Source of the DNA: Tyto alba
Taxonomy: Eukaryota; Chordata; Aves; Strigiformes; Tytonidae
Length of the DNA stretch: 64,000 nucleotides
Assembly (NCBI RefSeq): GCF_018691265.1
Contig: NW_024881316.1
Coordinates: 29,922,819 to 29,986,818 of the forward strand
Reading direction: 5' to 3'
This document shows, piece by piece, positions 1 to 12,250 of the stretch. The notes under the pieces are model-generated. The model made no database searches, had not been told where the DNA came from, and saw only the letters and a list, made by a program, of their open reading frames with translations. Numbering within the stretch: the first letter of the stretch is position 1; each line of letters opens with the position of its first letter. The position numbers and the translations under genes are program-made.

Positions 1-221
1 AGTTCTGCATTTCATATTGTAAGCAATTTTTTTCTGATGTTTTAAACATTTTATGAGATGAATATAAATAGAACCACTTTTGCTTTGGAGTGCAGAGACT
101 GCTGAGAATAGAAATGGTAGCAGAGCTTAACAGAAGGAACAGGGCATGACCACGTTCCTACAACACCGACACCTGATATTGCTTGTCAGTGGCATCACGG
201 CAATAGAGGCAGCAAACGCAA
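1..221. other. Non-coding flank, nothing recognised
   Basis: AT-rich sequence with no open frame of note, no RNA gene and no repeat that I recognise. It runs up to the 3' end of the antisense CR1 relic. Confidence 0.6.
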
Positions 222-760
222 ATCAGACTCATTCAGGCTGAAAGGGACCTTGGGAGGTCCTCGAGCCCAACCTTCCCCTGAAGGCTGTGACCGTGTTGAA
301 TTCAGACTGAATTGCTCAGGTCTTTTCCCATCGCACCTTTAAAACCTCCGAGGAGGGAGACTGCACAACCGCTCTGGGAAACCTACTGTCTGCTGGGTTG
401 TTTTCAGGGTGAAGCGGTGAGCTGCTGTTAGATCCTCCCCAAAGCCACTTCTTTAGGTTCAGACAAGCCCAGTTTATTCAGCCTCTCCTCCCAGGGGAAG
501 TGCTCCAGTCCCTGGACTGTTTTGGTAAACACTGATTGGACTTACTCCCATTTGTCAATGTGTTTCTTGTATTGCAGGACCCAAAACTGGATGCAGTCTA
601 ATGAGTGCCAAGTAAAGGGAATTGATTCCATGGATTGCATCTCTGTTGTTACTGTTGCTGTTCACCTTCATGGCTGGCAGCGGGCACTGGTGACTTTGTA
701 CAGCCTTCTGTCCACCAGGACAGAAGGGATCCCTGGTCCTTTTCAGTATTACTCTCTTCC
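222..760 (-). mobile_element. CR1 LINE relic, antisense
   Basis: Read on the minus strand this is the 3' part of an old CR1. On the plus strand the telltale antisense phrases appear in the right order: GAAAGGGACCTTGGGAGGTC and CAACCTTCCC near 240-275, GCCTCTCCTCCCAGGGGAAG near 480, CCAAAACTGGATGCAGTC near 582, and GGCTGGCAGCGGGCACTGGT near 672. There is no intact reading frame; the open frames here (522-824 plus, 555-902 minus) are accidental. The 3' boundary near 222 is blurred because the tail has decayed, and the 5' end is truncated near 760. Divergence from the usual CR1 text is clearly higher than in the 10.6-kb copy, so this is an older insertion. Confidence 0.75.
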
Positions 761-782
761 ATCCACTGCCCACACACCGCAG

Positions 783-801
783 CCCCCCCCCCCCCCCCCC
801 C
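783..801. repeat. C19 homopolymer
   Basis: Nineteen uninterrupted C residues just beyond the 5' end of the CR1 relic. The minus strand is G19, which could form a G-quadruplex and is prone to length errors in sequencing. Confidence 0.95.
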
Positions 802-3800
802 GATGTCTTAGAGAGAAATCCTAAGCAATGAAAGTTTTTAAAAAAACAGATGGCTAGTGGAAGTGCCTCTTCTTTTCCTCCATTAGTTAAGAATAAATGC
901 ATAACTGGAGGGAAATTTAGCAGATTATTGTACTTGCTTTTTTTGCATGCTGTTTCATGTACTTTTTAATTTTTTTTCCCCCACCAAAAGCAGCGGAAGG
1001 CTGATGCTGACTTTCATCTGAAAGATTAAATTTACTATAAATTAAGATTCATTTACTATAAATCCTGCATGTTAAAGTACTTGGAACAATGTAGTGGATT
1101 TGCTCATCCTTCATATTACTGACAAAGCTGACAGTTAAAGCCAACAGAGGGCCAAGATTGTGCTTCACTGCAGACACCCTTAGTCAGTAACACTCATTTA
1201 ATACAGATATGATGTAATTTTTTTTTTTTTTTTTTTTTTGTTTTCTTTGAAAAAGACAGGGTGATTCTACCGTTTTGAACTCCTCTGTACCTGCTTGTCT
1301 GAACTTTGTGTCTGAAGAACAGTGTGACTCCAGCGAGAGCTGTCATGCTGGAACCCTTCTGCCACTCTTTATTTATGTATATCAGCAGGCAGATTTCTGT
1401 AATGAGATTTACAAACTCTCTAAAGGATATAACCTTGAAGAGCTGGAACCCTTTAGCACAATCTAATCAATATTATTTCATTTATCATCTCCTTGTGAAG
1501 TTCAGAATATAGTAGGGACAAAATGCATTTGTAGTATTTAGAGAGGTTCTGGGCAGGAAAATCAATGCAAAACCTCAGCTGTTTTGTACTGTATTTAAAG
1601 AGGCATAGTACGTGCTCACACTGTATGATACAGTCAAACCATTAGGCTTATAATGCTTCTGACCACCATGCCAAACTTGCAGGACTGTATGCCTGTTGTT
1701 TTGGGATTTTTGCTTTTGCACAGTTTACATGATACTTCTAAATCACTGGATGAATGAAAACTGATGAGAAATTTTTCCCCTGAACAGGCATGTTCTGTTT
1801 AATGTGATCTGTTGTGCAAAGTGCATCTGGAGTAGCTTTTTTTCATAGGTGGTTATTATCCTCACTATAAACATACTTCCCAGAGTTTGAGTGGCTGAGT
1901 TCCATAGGACTTCCTTGATCTGAAGCAGTCCTGACTTCTGCACTTCACTTAGAGATATGTAGCAGAGAAGGGTTAATTTATTTGTTGAGGAGCACAGAAG
2001 TAGTATTATTCAGGCAGAGATGGAATCAAAGCCTTTTGGTGTCAAACCCTTATCATGAGCTCTTGATGACTCTTCCTTGCCACAAAATGGAAGTTTGTTG
2101 GTTATAGCTTTTAATGGGAATTCCCTTTTATGCCCAGTTTTGCAGGAGGCCTAACAACAGATGGAAGGAGTTGAAATGGAGCTCAGGGTAGCTCAGCCTG
2201 CGTTTTGTGATGGGCTATTTTCACATAGCCAGTGGACAAATAGTGCGTTGATAGCCCTACGTATGCTGGTAGACAGAGCTGCCACAGTGCTATTATTGTG
2301 GTTCATACTGCTCACAGTTGTTAATATCTATCTGTGCACTGGATAAACTGTAGATAGTAGTATACTAAGTTTCAGAGTACTCTGTGAAGTGGATGAGCAT
2401 TACTGTTCCTACTTTACCAGTGGAGAAGCTGAAGGAAAGAGGTTTTAGTTAAGGTTTTGAGTTGGCTTTTTCTGTAAATTTGGATTGAGGAAATTGTCTT
2501 TCAGTACTTTACATTTTCTGAATAGATGATGAAACTTCCCCAAACATTATATGAAGAATGTTTTTAAGTTTTAAAGTTTTCTTCCATATCTCAGTTAGAT
2601 TTTGTTGTTGTTTTTGTTTGTTTATCTTCTTCAGTAAATCATGCACTATCATGTCCCTTCCATTAATGGATGTGGACTTCTTTGGAGAATACTCATTTAA
2701 CTTATGAGCACAAACATACTTGCTTCTGCTGCTTTTGTAACTAAGAAGTAGTATGCTTAGCATCACCATGAATATGGATATATTATATGATGTAATTATA
2801 TAATAGTATGTAACATGAAAAATACAGAAGAACAAGCATACACATTCAGAACAGTGCTAAATGATGTAGTCATTAGTATTTATTTTGTGTCCTCTATAGA
2901 AGCTGTTTTTTTCCTCTAGTTGTATGTAAAACCATTAAGTTTATTGGAGGAAAGTGTCAGAAGAATTGATCTCATATTGGATATCACAAGGATGCATGCA
3001 TGTTTGAAAACTGTTTGTCACAAGCACGTGTTGCCATCTTCCTCTCCAGCAAACCTGTTCAATCAACAGGCGAAAAGAGATTTTTCATTTGTTTCACTGA
3101 CTGCAGCTAAGACGTAGATACTGCAAGGACATTCATAGCATAACTTTCCATACAAATCCTGTCTAACAGTATTAAATCATGTGTTTAGAAAGGCTTAAGG
3201 AATTGCTCATAGGCGTTGTGTTAATAATATGAAAGTTTTTTCTATACTAGTAAAATATTCTCTCTTCAAGCAGTCATTACAATCTAATTCTGTATGATGT
3301 GTCTCTTCCTCTCCTTTTTTCAACATATCCTGCTGTCTTACACAGCATTTTTGTAAATGTAGCATTTAGATGTTCTTCTGCCATCATTCATGAGCCCTGA
3401 CAGAACAGCAATATAAGGATATACAGTAATATGTGCTGTGTGCTCATTTCAAGAATACAGTTGAAGTATAAGTAAGTATGTGTTGCCAGTTCAGTCTAAC
3501 AGTCTTGTTTTGTGGTATAGCGCTTGCTTTTTATAAAGTCTTTTCCTTTTCTAATTTTGAATGGTCAGTTTAGTTACCAGTTGCATCAACACAGTTTTAT
3601 GCAACTATTTATTGTACTTTTCATTTAAAAGATGAATTAATTACTAAAGCATCTGGTGCGTCATATGGTGCATATGCTGGATATGCTAAACAGAATAGTC
3701 TTTTTTAAATAATAAGAGGAAAAAATGACATTACAGAAAAAGGTTGGACTTTTTAGTGTGCTTTGAAGAGTAACTTTACTGTGCTAAGATCTCCAAGTCT

Positions 3801-5367
3801 GTTATTTGGGATTTTGTGATCATTAAAGGAATCTTTGATTCTGCTGGAACAAGTACACATACCTGTATGCGTCTGTACTCATAATAGGCGAAATATGGAG
3901 TGGGAAAATAGACACTCTTTTCTGACAACTTTATTATACATCGGCTAGTTACATGATACTTCTTCCAAGTGATAATCACAGAATAAGTTATGGCTAGTAC
4001 CATTTACAGTTTTGTAAGGCAAGAAATTTTTGTCCTTACTGTCTAAAGAAATTATATATCCTCCAAGGTTATCAGACACTAAATGAAGACCTTCTCAGTC
4101 TTCAGATAATCTGTAGGCAGTAGTTGCACTTCAACGCACTGTATCTAAGTCCACACAAAACTCCATTTTCCTTGGTATACTTAAGACAAACTTCACATTC
4201 ATTTTACATTAGAAAATCTCAGAAATCTACCATAGTCAAAATGACCAACTGACACCAGTTTAATGTTGAATTACTAATTTGTTACATAGTGTCATCTCTA
4301 AGGGAAGGATGGCAGAAATTGGATATGGGCCAATTTATTAATCATTTACAGTTACACATATTTGCTCCCAATCAAGTGAAATTTGGTATGTATCGCCTTT
4401 TTATTTATAAAGTTTCAGAAGATGAGGCTTAAATCTGTTCAGTATACCTTCCTTTTTAAAAAAATATGAATTTCTTCATTGAAATTAGACTTCCTGAAGT
4501 TTTAATGACGTTGTTTTTTTTTTTTTTAATTTGTTAAAAAAACACACAACATCACAACTCAGTTGAAGCAATCAAGGTTAGAGATGTAGCAGGATGTGTT
4601 TGTCTCAAAGGACTTTCAAAAGCAACATGATCTTTGCAGAAAACATACCGAGTTCAACAAGAAAGCAATCTGCTTTAAGCACTTCTAATTTAGGAATATG
4701 CGGGCACTCCTGAAGGTAGGTGGTTCAGGAAGCAAGTCTGAAGTCTGAGTCGTCAAAATGCTACAACAGCAAGCTACTGAATTAATGAACTGAAATTGTT
4801 TAGATCTGATTTGCATGCACAACCCCAAAGAGCTTTCTGTTGTTTATGACAGCCAGGCAATACAAATTGTATCTTGGAAGAATGCTTCCTTCTCCTGACT
4901 TTTACTACCTGTAATTGAACCTTTAGAGTAAGAAAACAAAAATTAGATTTGTAGTTCTTACCAAGGGCAATCTTGTAGCAGTTGGAACCATCTGTGACTA
5001 ATGCCCTCGAGAACACTTCTTTCACATGTCAGGAAAGTAGGAAAGAATGAGTAATCTTTTACTGACTTCTCATCAGGAAAAAAATAGAACTAACCACAAT
5101 TAACAATCTAACCTGATTCAGTTTTTGTCACTTCTTCATTTTTTAGTTTATTGTGTGACTAATTGTGCTTATGTGATATTGTGCTTATGTACCCTTCTAC
5201 TTCTGTACTTCACTCGTTTCTACTCCTTCTTTATAATCTTTGCTTTACCCCTAAAAAAAAAAATAAATTTTTCAAGCTTTCTTATTAACTGAACATGTAT
5301 TCTTTGTAGATGCTCCATTTAATTTTATCACACCAGTTGGCAAGAATTAAAAAAAAAAAGCCAAGAA

Positions 5368-5399
<32 letters not shown>
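5368..5399. repeat. (TA)n microsatellite
   Basis: Nearly pure alternating T and A with one interruption in the first part. It lies in AT-rich non-coding DNA. Confidence 0.9.
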
Positions 5400-5400
<1 letters not shown>

Positions 5401-8213
5401 TTAAAGAACAGAAACATTATAGGGTAGTCATTAAAGAGCGTGGAGGTAAAAAGAGGGAGTAGGCAGATAGGTGTTACCTAGACCTCAGGAAGCACTGGGT
5501 TACTTATATCTGTGTGTAGTAGGGAAAGTCCATACTTAAGTCTCTGATAGCTGTTTCTTTTTTTTTTTTTTTTTTTGATGTTTCATCAGTTTGACAGACA
5601 TTCGTGAATGTCAGTAAGGTTAACTTAATGTCTGTTTGCTGTAGTGTTCATAGCTAAATATAATTAAATGTAGTAAACCTGCTTCAGTTGACTCTGTAAT
5701 TCTCATAATTCTCGTGTCATTTTAATCTAACCAGGGTCAATCTAATTCTGTTCCACAAAACCATTTTGCTTCATAAATTTATAGCAGAAAAAGAAAACTT
5801 CATATTTTAAAATTTACAAAATTTACCCTCTATTAGTCCAATAGGTCATTCATTGCCAAGTACCACAAAAAAAGTGCAAAGAGTACTTCAAGTATATTTT
5901 TTAAGCAATTAGTGTTAGGCCTGTCTGCTCTGGAATAACTATAAAAATATTTTTATATTTTGAAAATTAGCTCCAGACTATGCTGCCTTACAAAAGTTAC
6001 GATTTAGCCCAGCATATCTAGTAGAAGTAAGATAAATAAAACTAAAACAAACCCACCAAGCTATTGCCATGGTTTATGGCACTGAGGTATGAGATGAACA
6101 TAATGCAATTCTATAAATTCCTTTGTGATGGAATTTATAAGTGGTAAAAAGTTGATTTTGTAGAGCATCATTATTTTTCAAGTATTTCTGTGAAACTTTG
6201 GCAAACAGAGGCCAGCCAAGAGAGTATTATCAATATAAATTGAGAACCTCTTGTCCTAGGGAGAAGGGATCTTTTCTGTTTAAATTAGGTAATCAAAACA
6301 TTCTCCAAAATGAAAGATGAGGGAACATTATTAAGGGCTAAGAATAGCGTTTCTCTGTAACTGACTTGTCTGACTATAATCTTTGCTTTCATTTGTGGTG
6401 TTGATGTCTCATTTGGAGGGCTTCCTCTCACTGAGAGCTAATTCTCTATCTTATATTTAATCGGATATGATTTAAAAGAACAATCCAAGCAGCAGTCTAT
6501 AGTCTCTCTATATATTCTGCAAGAAATACTAAAAAGTATTTTCTTTCTTAAATATAATGGAAAATTGTCATCTTGAGCATTATTGCACAGAATGAAGATT
6601 TAGGAACACTAATTGTAAAGTGCAATCTGAATAGTCCCTCATCAGCTTGCTTGATATTTACAGATCAGATCTCTTGTGGAACTAATTTCATGTTCTTATG
6701 TGAAATTAAGGTGCTTTCACTAATGAGCTCAACAGATACTTTTTATGACTGTTTCAGTTAACTGGAACATTATAACTTGTCTTAGTTTTTCAAGACTTTA
6801 ATAGTCTTCCAGTCTCTCTACTGGTGGTACAGGGTAATCTGTGATATTGAGGTACACCCATACCTCGAGGTCAGGGAGTTTCATTGGATGTGGTTAGGTA
6901 ACTGCTGTAGAAGCAGAATAATACTCCATTCAGATCATGCCCTTCCGAAGATAGCGTTTGGATCCTTTCCCTTCTGTGGGTGGGAATTACTGGCTGCCAA
7001 CTACACTAAGGCAGCCATGGCATAGCTCTAAGCACTAAAATGCATTTGATCATACTGTTAAACTGTTAGCATTTTCCTCAGCATAATTCTGTTGTTCCAG
7101 ACAATATTCAGCCTGTGACTTGGGACCATTCCTGTGGGCAGCATGATTATGATTCATGTCTTCAGGAAGGGCAGAAGCGGTTAGATTCACTGATATGAGT
7201 TGTGCCTGCTGACCTCCAGGCTCTCAGCTGCTTTATTTGCTAGTATAGATGCTACCACTTTGACATGTCCTGTTTGCTGTAGCTGTGCTGTTGATCACTG
7301 ATGCTAACCTGATGTGCTCAGAAGTGTTTGAGACTTGCTGACCCTTTTATTTAGGGGAATTTACCACCAGTGAGCTGAATAATAAAAACTTGTTTTTTTT
7401 CAAAACAAACAAATATTTACATACTCTGTGGCTTGCAGAACAAAGCATAAAATGGTGATGGAAAATATTCCATTCCAAAGAGTCTTTATTTCATCCTAGG
7501 ACATGTGCATTAATATTTTACTTGGGATTAGGGACATGGTTTTCAGGTGAATCTCATTACCTTCCATATTTGTTGCCATGTTGTCTGTGTTGTAAAGTTT
7601 GGAGTGCACCAAAAGTATTTCCTATCTTGGTAAAAGTAGTGCATCTGTATACAAGTAGATTTGTGGAGTAAGACAGAGGGACTGAACATTCACAGGATGT
7701 GACCCTTGGGGGTTTTGGTTCAGATTAGCTTTAGCCTAATCCTGGGGACTGAAAGCCTGTTAGTGTCTGGGCACTCTTAGGTTTGCCCCTGAATCAGTCA
7801 TCCAGCTCATGTGCTCTAGACCTCGCTACAGTGCAGGCCACAGCATGAGAAGTGGGAATGGCTGGGGGAGATTTGCTTCAAAAATCTACTTCAGGTGTGA
7901 ACTCAACTGCTGATACAGAAGCATCCAAGCTGGAATGTCTTTGAAATGGAACTAAACTGAAAGGTGTTTCATAGATGCACCTGATTAACTGCAGCCACTA
8001 ATGATGGTTCAGTTGATGGGACCATGCTATTGCAAGTCCAAAATAAAACCTCCCCAAAATGCCCATGATGGGAGTATTGAGTCCCTGACAAAAGTGGTTT
8101 TATTCTGCAAATCTACTTCTCTTGTAATGCATTACTAGTCAGTCTGGGGACAGGCTCAATAAATTAAATTCTGTATTTTAATATTCTAAATGTGATTAAA
8201 AGATTCAGACTTC

Positions 8214-8242
8214 TTCCTCTCTCTCTCCCTCTCTCTCTCTCC
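8214..8242. repeat. (CT)n-rich tract
   Basis: Pyrimidine tract made mostly of CT repeats with a few CCT units. It is a typical simple repeat without an adjacent recognised gene. Confidence 0.85.
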
Positions 8243-8934
8243 AGTAGTATACAAATGAGGAGAGTAGCTGTCTCTTCCTTGTCTTCCCCTGCTAAATCCC
8301 CACTTTCCTTACAGTTTTTAGGGTCTCGTGTAATGCATAGCACTATAGATCAGGCTGAAAGAATACATGTTGAGAGCTCTTTCTTTCCCTCCTTCTTACT
8401 ACTCCTTCCCAATTTTATTACATTTGAGAGGGTGTGATTTGGAATATTGTTCTTAGATATGCTATGTGAAGTAAAATGGAAAATATTCCCACAATTTGCA
8501 AATTTCCTTAGTTGCATAAACTGAGGCCCTCTATAGAGGGAAGAACTTCTGCTGCTTATTTTGCTTGTCTTTTTCATGGTCTGCAGAGTACTCATCATTA
8601 CTTGGCTCTTTTAAGAAATGAGGTAGAGCAGATTAGTGAAGAATATTCCAGGCAGTAGACACGGGTAATGTTTGAGGCAGGCAAAACACCCTATTTCTTG
8701 CTAGGGGAAATGATTCTTTCTATTAATTGATCAGAAGTTAGGAAAAAAACTAAAGATTGGGGGAGATAAGGTAAACTTTTGAAATGAATGTTTCAGGTGC
8801 TTTAATTCTGATTTAAAGCCTCCTGGAACAAAAGAGAACACCCATAATCTAGCAGTAACATAGGGCTTTTTTCTGCTTACAAAAAGCACCATATAAATGT
8901 GACTACAGTGCCCAGTGCCCTAATGACTTAATTC

Positions 8935-8939
8935 CTGGT
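8935..8939. repeat. Target site duplication CTGGT, left of LTR A
   Basis: CTGGT directly precedes the TG end of LTR A and is repeated exactly at 10019-10023. The 5-bp length fits ERVL-type and some other retroviral integrases. Confidence 0.85.
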
Positions 8940-10018
8940 TGTCGTGGTTTGAGCCTGGTTGGCAGCCTAACACCATGTAGCCACTCTCTCCCCCTTCTCT
9001 TCTGGAAATAAGAAGGGACAGATGAGCCAGTCTTGGGATTCGAGATAGGACTGGGATGGGGAAAAATCACCCTTTATGGTCAGAAGCAAAAGGCAGACTT
9101 GTTAGGGGAAGAAAAAAAATCCCCATACATTTATTACAGACACTAACAACACTTAACAGAGCAGAACAGTGAGAAGCATTGCCACATCTTGATAACACGT
9201 TCCCCCACTCCTCTCTTCTCTCCAGGCTCAGTTCTGCTCCTGATATTTCTACCTCCCCTCTCCAGCAGTGCAGAGGCAGGGAAGGTGTGGGAGGGTGGTG
9301 GTGTGTGCAGTCAGTGCTGCTGCTTTTTCCATCTTCAGTGGGGGGGAGCTTCTGGAACTTGTTCCCCCTGCTCCATCGTGGTCCCCCTCTCACAGGAGAC
9401 AGTCCTCCACAAACTTTTCTCTGACGTGAGTCCCTCCCACGGGCTGCAGTGTTCCCCACACTGCTCCATCGTGGGTCACCAACTTTCTCCAACTGGAGTC
9501 CCTCCCATGGGATGCAGCCGTTCCCGAGCTGCTCTGGCGTGGGACACCCTTGCATGCTGCAGTTCTCTCAGCACTGAACTACAATAATGGGGTCTACCTT
9601 TTCCCACAAGACCCCGGCCTTTTTTCGGTCACAGCACCTTGATCAATCAGGTGGAAGCCACAGGCCATAAATCAGTGTCTGCTCCACTGCAGATCTTCAT
9701 GGGTGTCAGGGGGGGCCGCCCTGCCGTCTCACCACAGGATACTGGGGTGTCTCTGCTCCGGCACACCTCCCCCCTCCTTTCTTCCTCCGTTCCTCCACTG
9801 ACCTTGGTGTTCACGCAGCTGCCACAACTCCTCCTCACAAGTCCGACTGCTCATCACCACGTCCCTTCTTAAATATGTTATCACAGAGGTGCAGCTGATG
9901 GGCTCAGTTTTGGTGCAGACGTGGAGCTGGGGGAGCTTTGAGAAGCTTCTCACAGCGGGCTGCCCCTATAGCCCCCTCCCCTGCTACCAAAGAAACTCCA
10001 CCACTCAATCCCAGGACA
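8940..10018 (-). mobile_element. LTR A, solo endogenous retrovirus LTR
   Basis: A complete 1,079-bp LTR on the minus strand. In sense orientation it starts TGTCCTGGGATTGAG and ends CTCAAACCACGACA, so the ends are TG...CA with an imperfect inverted match. CTGGT flanks it on both sides, showing that both ends are original and that the inside of the provirus was lost by LTR-LTR recombination. On the minus strand a TATA-like TATTTAAG lies at 9868-9875 and a poly(A) signal AATAAA at 9130-9135. It belongs to the same family as LTRs B, C and D but is clearly diverged from B and C in the central part. The minus-strand open frame 9555-9067 lies wholly inside the LTR and shares protein-level stretches with the B and C frames. 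The terminal sequence is of the type common in neoavian birds; the exact family name is not verified. Confidence 0.88.
9130..9135 (-). promoter_or_regulatory. Poly(A) signal of LTR A
   Basis: AATAAA on the minus strand, at the same place as in LTRs B (30200-30205) and C (35237-35242). Confidence 0.7.
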
Positions 10019-10023
10019 CTGGT
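10019..10023. repeat. Target site duplication CTGGT, right of LTR A
   Basis: Exact copy of the five bases at 8935-8939, directly after the CA end of the LTR. Confidence 0.85.
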
Positions 10024-10630
10024 TATTCTCAGTTCTTGTTGTAGGTTGTCAGGACTTGCTAGTATCTTGACTATTAGTCTGACAATGATTTGATTATAGT
10101 GGTTGTGTAAGAGAAATAATTATATGACATGAAGTTTTCTTGTTGTGGATCAACTGAATGGCAGTAGAGAGAAGTTTTCTAATTTGATCAAATTTAAGGA
10201 GAATATACATGTCTCTTCTTTATGCATTACCTGTGTCTGCTTATAAACATTCCTGGCTATTTTGTCATGTTTGATATTGTACTTTGGCTGGCATTTTGCC
10301 CTATTTTCCTTGCTTGTGTATTGTAGGACTGTACTCCTGGTGGGTGAGGACACTGCCCCTGCCTGCCTCACAACCACCCTGAGCTCCTGTTTACCTTCCC
10401 TTGTGGAGCAGCCCACTCTTGCTGCTCCCTGGCACCTGGAGACCCAAGTTGATCAGGACTAGATTGAGTTAATTTATCTGCATTTCTCCACTCCTTCGGC
10501 TTTACTCCTTTTCTTTTTTTTTTTTTTTTTTTTCTTTGCTGCATTTGGTCTGCTGTTACCTCATTTGGTTTTTGCTGTAGGACATTTGCTCTTTGCAGCA
10601 GCTTTCTGTGTAACTGAAGGCTGTCAATAT
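10024..10630. other. Non-coding interval with a pyrimidine run
   Basis: No gene or recognised dispersed repeat. It includes a short GC-rich patch near 10330-10450 and a T20 run at 10514-10533. Confidence 0.55.
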
Positions 10631-10920
10631 ATCATAGAATCATAGAATGATTTGGATTGGAAGGGACCTTAAAGCTCATCTCGTTCCAACCCCCCTGCCG
10701 TGAGCAGTGATGCCTTTGAGTAGAACAAGTTGCTCAAAGCCCTGTCCAACCTGGCCTTGAACACTTCCAGGGGTGGGGTAGCCACAGCCTCTCTGGGCAG
10801 CCTGGTCCAGTGGCTCACCACCCTCACAGTGAAGAACTTCTTCCTCACATTTAATCTGATTCTACTTTTCGTTTAAAGCCACTACCCATTGTCCTATCAC
10901 TACATTCCCTTGTAAAATAC
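10631..10920 (-). mobile_element. CR1 LINE 3' fragment, antisense
   Basis: Well-preserved CR1 3' end in antisense. The plus strand begins with the tandem tail ATCATAGAATCATAGAATG, followed by GGAAGGGACCTTAAAG, CCAACCCCCCTGCC, CCTTGAACACTTCCAGGG and CCTCTCTGGGCAGCCTG. It is the least diverged CR1 in the window and is 5'-truncated, which is normal for CR1. A further diverged CR1-like piece (ACTCCAGCTGTGGCCT and GAGCAGGATTAC, about 11030-11090) may be a continuation after an internal change. No coding capacity remains. Confidence 0.92.
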
Positions 10921-11351
10921 ATTCTGTAGTATAAACAGCATCAGTCCCCTGACTCTATAAATCACATATTTTCCTTGCTATTGACTTTTTTTCAGTTGGC
11001 CCATAGCTGTCTGTAAAAATTGTTTACAGGACTCCAGCTGTGGCCTGGTCAATATGCTGAATCGAGCAGGATTACTCTAGATGTATCTCATGAAGTACTC
11101 ATAATTACACATTGTGGAGCATGAAATAGATGATTGACTTAAGTTCAGTTTGTGATTTTCCCTAATCCTTCAATTTCTGTTATGGAAAAAAAATGGTTCT
11201 GATGTTTTTGTAGCCATTTCTTTCTGTTAAAATGGTTTTGTGTTCTTGACTTTGTTAAGTTGTTTTTTAGCATCCAGATTTACAACCCTTTTGATAGCAG
11301 AATACCTTTATATGATTGCAAAGCAAACAATATTCTGTGGATAATATCCTT

Positions 11352-12012
11352 TGTTATGACCTGGACTGAGAGCCCAGGGAGTCATAAAGGTTTCGTGATC
11401 TGCTCGGGTTAAACTAAGGTGAAATAACATCAAATGACTGATGACTGGTTAACATGTTTTACTTATGGTAGAAAGAACTAAAACTTGGGAAAAGGATAGT
11501 AAGAAATGTGGCCTCTTATTGATAAATCTATAAGAAAGAAAAGAAGTAAAAAAAAAGGAGGGGAGAGAAGGAGAGTCAAAGAATCTGGATGACTACCCCA
11601 GGTTCCAGTGTGGTCTCAGGTCTAGTAATCTTGGGCAGTGAGTGCACACAGAGCAACGTTCTCTGTCGCCTTTTAAATTTATCTTTTCATCTTATTTGCA
11701 TACTAGACAAAGTGAGGCAGGTATTCCACCAACTCATTTGTACGAGAGAGGAGGAAAAGGTGGAGCATGGGTTCTGTGTTGAGGGGGGGTGGGGTGCATT
11801 AACCCTTTCATCCAATTGAGTTGGTGGTTGTGATCTCTCCCTTCCACCTTTACCTTTTCCCCAGTTTTTGCTTCTTGGGCTATTATCCAGCCTTTGGCTC
11901 CAGCTGGTTCTGGATGTTTTCCCTCTTATCAATCTTTCAACTCTTCTTCAAGGGTATAGTGTAAATTACAGTATAGCCAATAACACAAACATATGGTGTT
12001 ACTCAGTCTACA
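11352..12012 (-). mobile_element. 3' LTR of a second endogenous retrovirus type
   Basis: On the minus strand this 661-bp unit begins TGTAGACTGAGTAACACC (plus-strand end at 12012) and ends GGTCATAACA (plus-strand start at 11352), giving TG...CA ends. Its ends share GACTGAG, forming an imperfect terminal inverted repeat. A pure run of purines sits just outside the 5' end (12015-12025), as a polypurine tract does before a 3' LTR. A poly(A)-like ATCAATAAGAGG lies near 11520 on the minus strand; a perfect AATAAA is not seen. The sequence is unrelated to LTRs A-D. Open frames here (for example 11589-11819 plus, 11932-11687 minus) are accidental. Confidence 0.6.
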
Positions 12013-12028
12013 TATCCCCCCCCTTTGA
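12013..12028 (-). other. Polypurine tract next to the 3' LTR
   Basis: The minus strand reads CTCAAAGGGGGGGGATA directly before the TG of the LTR. The spacing of a few bases between the purine run and TG is as expected for plus-strand priming in retroviruses. Confidence 0.6.
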
Positions 12029-12250
12029 GATTTATCTAGGGAAATTGGCAATACAACTGTAAGAGAGTGTAGCCGTGCGCCCTTCGATGCACTCTGCGCT
12101 TCCCTAGGCAGACAGTTCATTACTTAGACTAACCACAAAGGCCACAACTTGTCTTTGAGGCTTTCTGCATTGATGAATGTTTGAGGCATTATCTCCTTCA
12201 GTTCCTTACAACCGTATTCTGAGTATTATTAACAGGTTCACAACTGAATT
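12029..12250 (-). mobile_element. Remnant of proviral internal sequence
   Basis: Sequence upstream of the polypurine tract in the sense of the element, so by position it should be the 3' end of the provirus interior. It includes a short minus-strand frame that ends at a TAA near 12127. I do not recognise a protein family. The upstream limit is a guess; there is no sign of a primer-binding site or of a second LTR, so the provirus is truncated. Confidence 0.35.

Larger units (their letters stand above)
802..8939. other. AT-rich non-coding stretch with simple repeats
   Basis: About 8 kb with no gene or dispersed repeat that I can recognise. It holds a T22 run (1218-1239), a T14 run (4514-4527), a TA-rich microsatellite (5368-5399), a T19 run (5558-5576) and a CT-rich tract (8214-8242). 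All open frames are under about 110 codons with ordinary AT-rich composition and look accidental. It could be intergenic or part of a large intron. Confidence 0.6.

Noticed and set aside
783..801. Poly-C run as a telomeric or centromeric repeat
   Set aside because: It is a single homopolymer without any repeated unit.
2161..2346. TAGCTCAGCC near 2190 as the A box of a tRNA or SINE
   Set aside because: No B box, no cloverleaf-compatible arms and no tail follow.
9067..9587. Open frames on both strands (9555-9067 minus, 9189-9587 plus) as possible genes
   Set aside because: They lie wholly within LTR A. The minus frame is kept only as part of the LTR-frame finding; the plus frame is antisense shadow.
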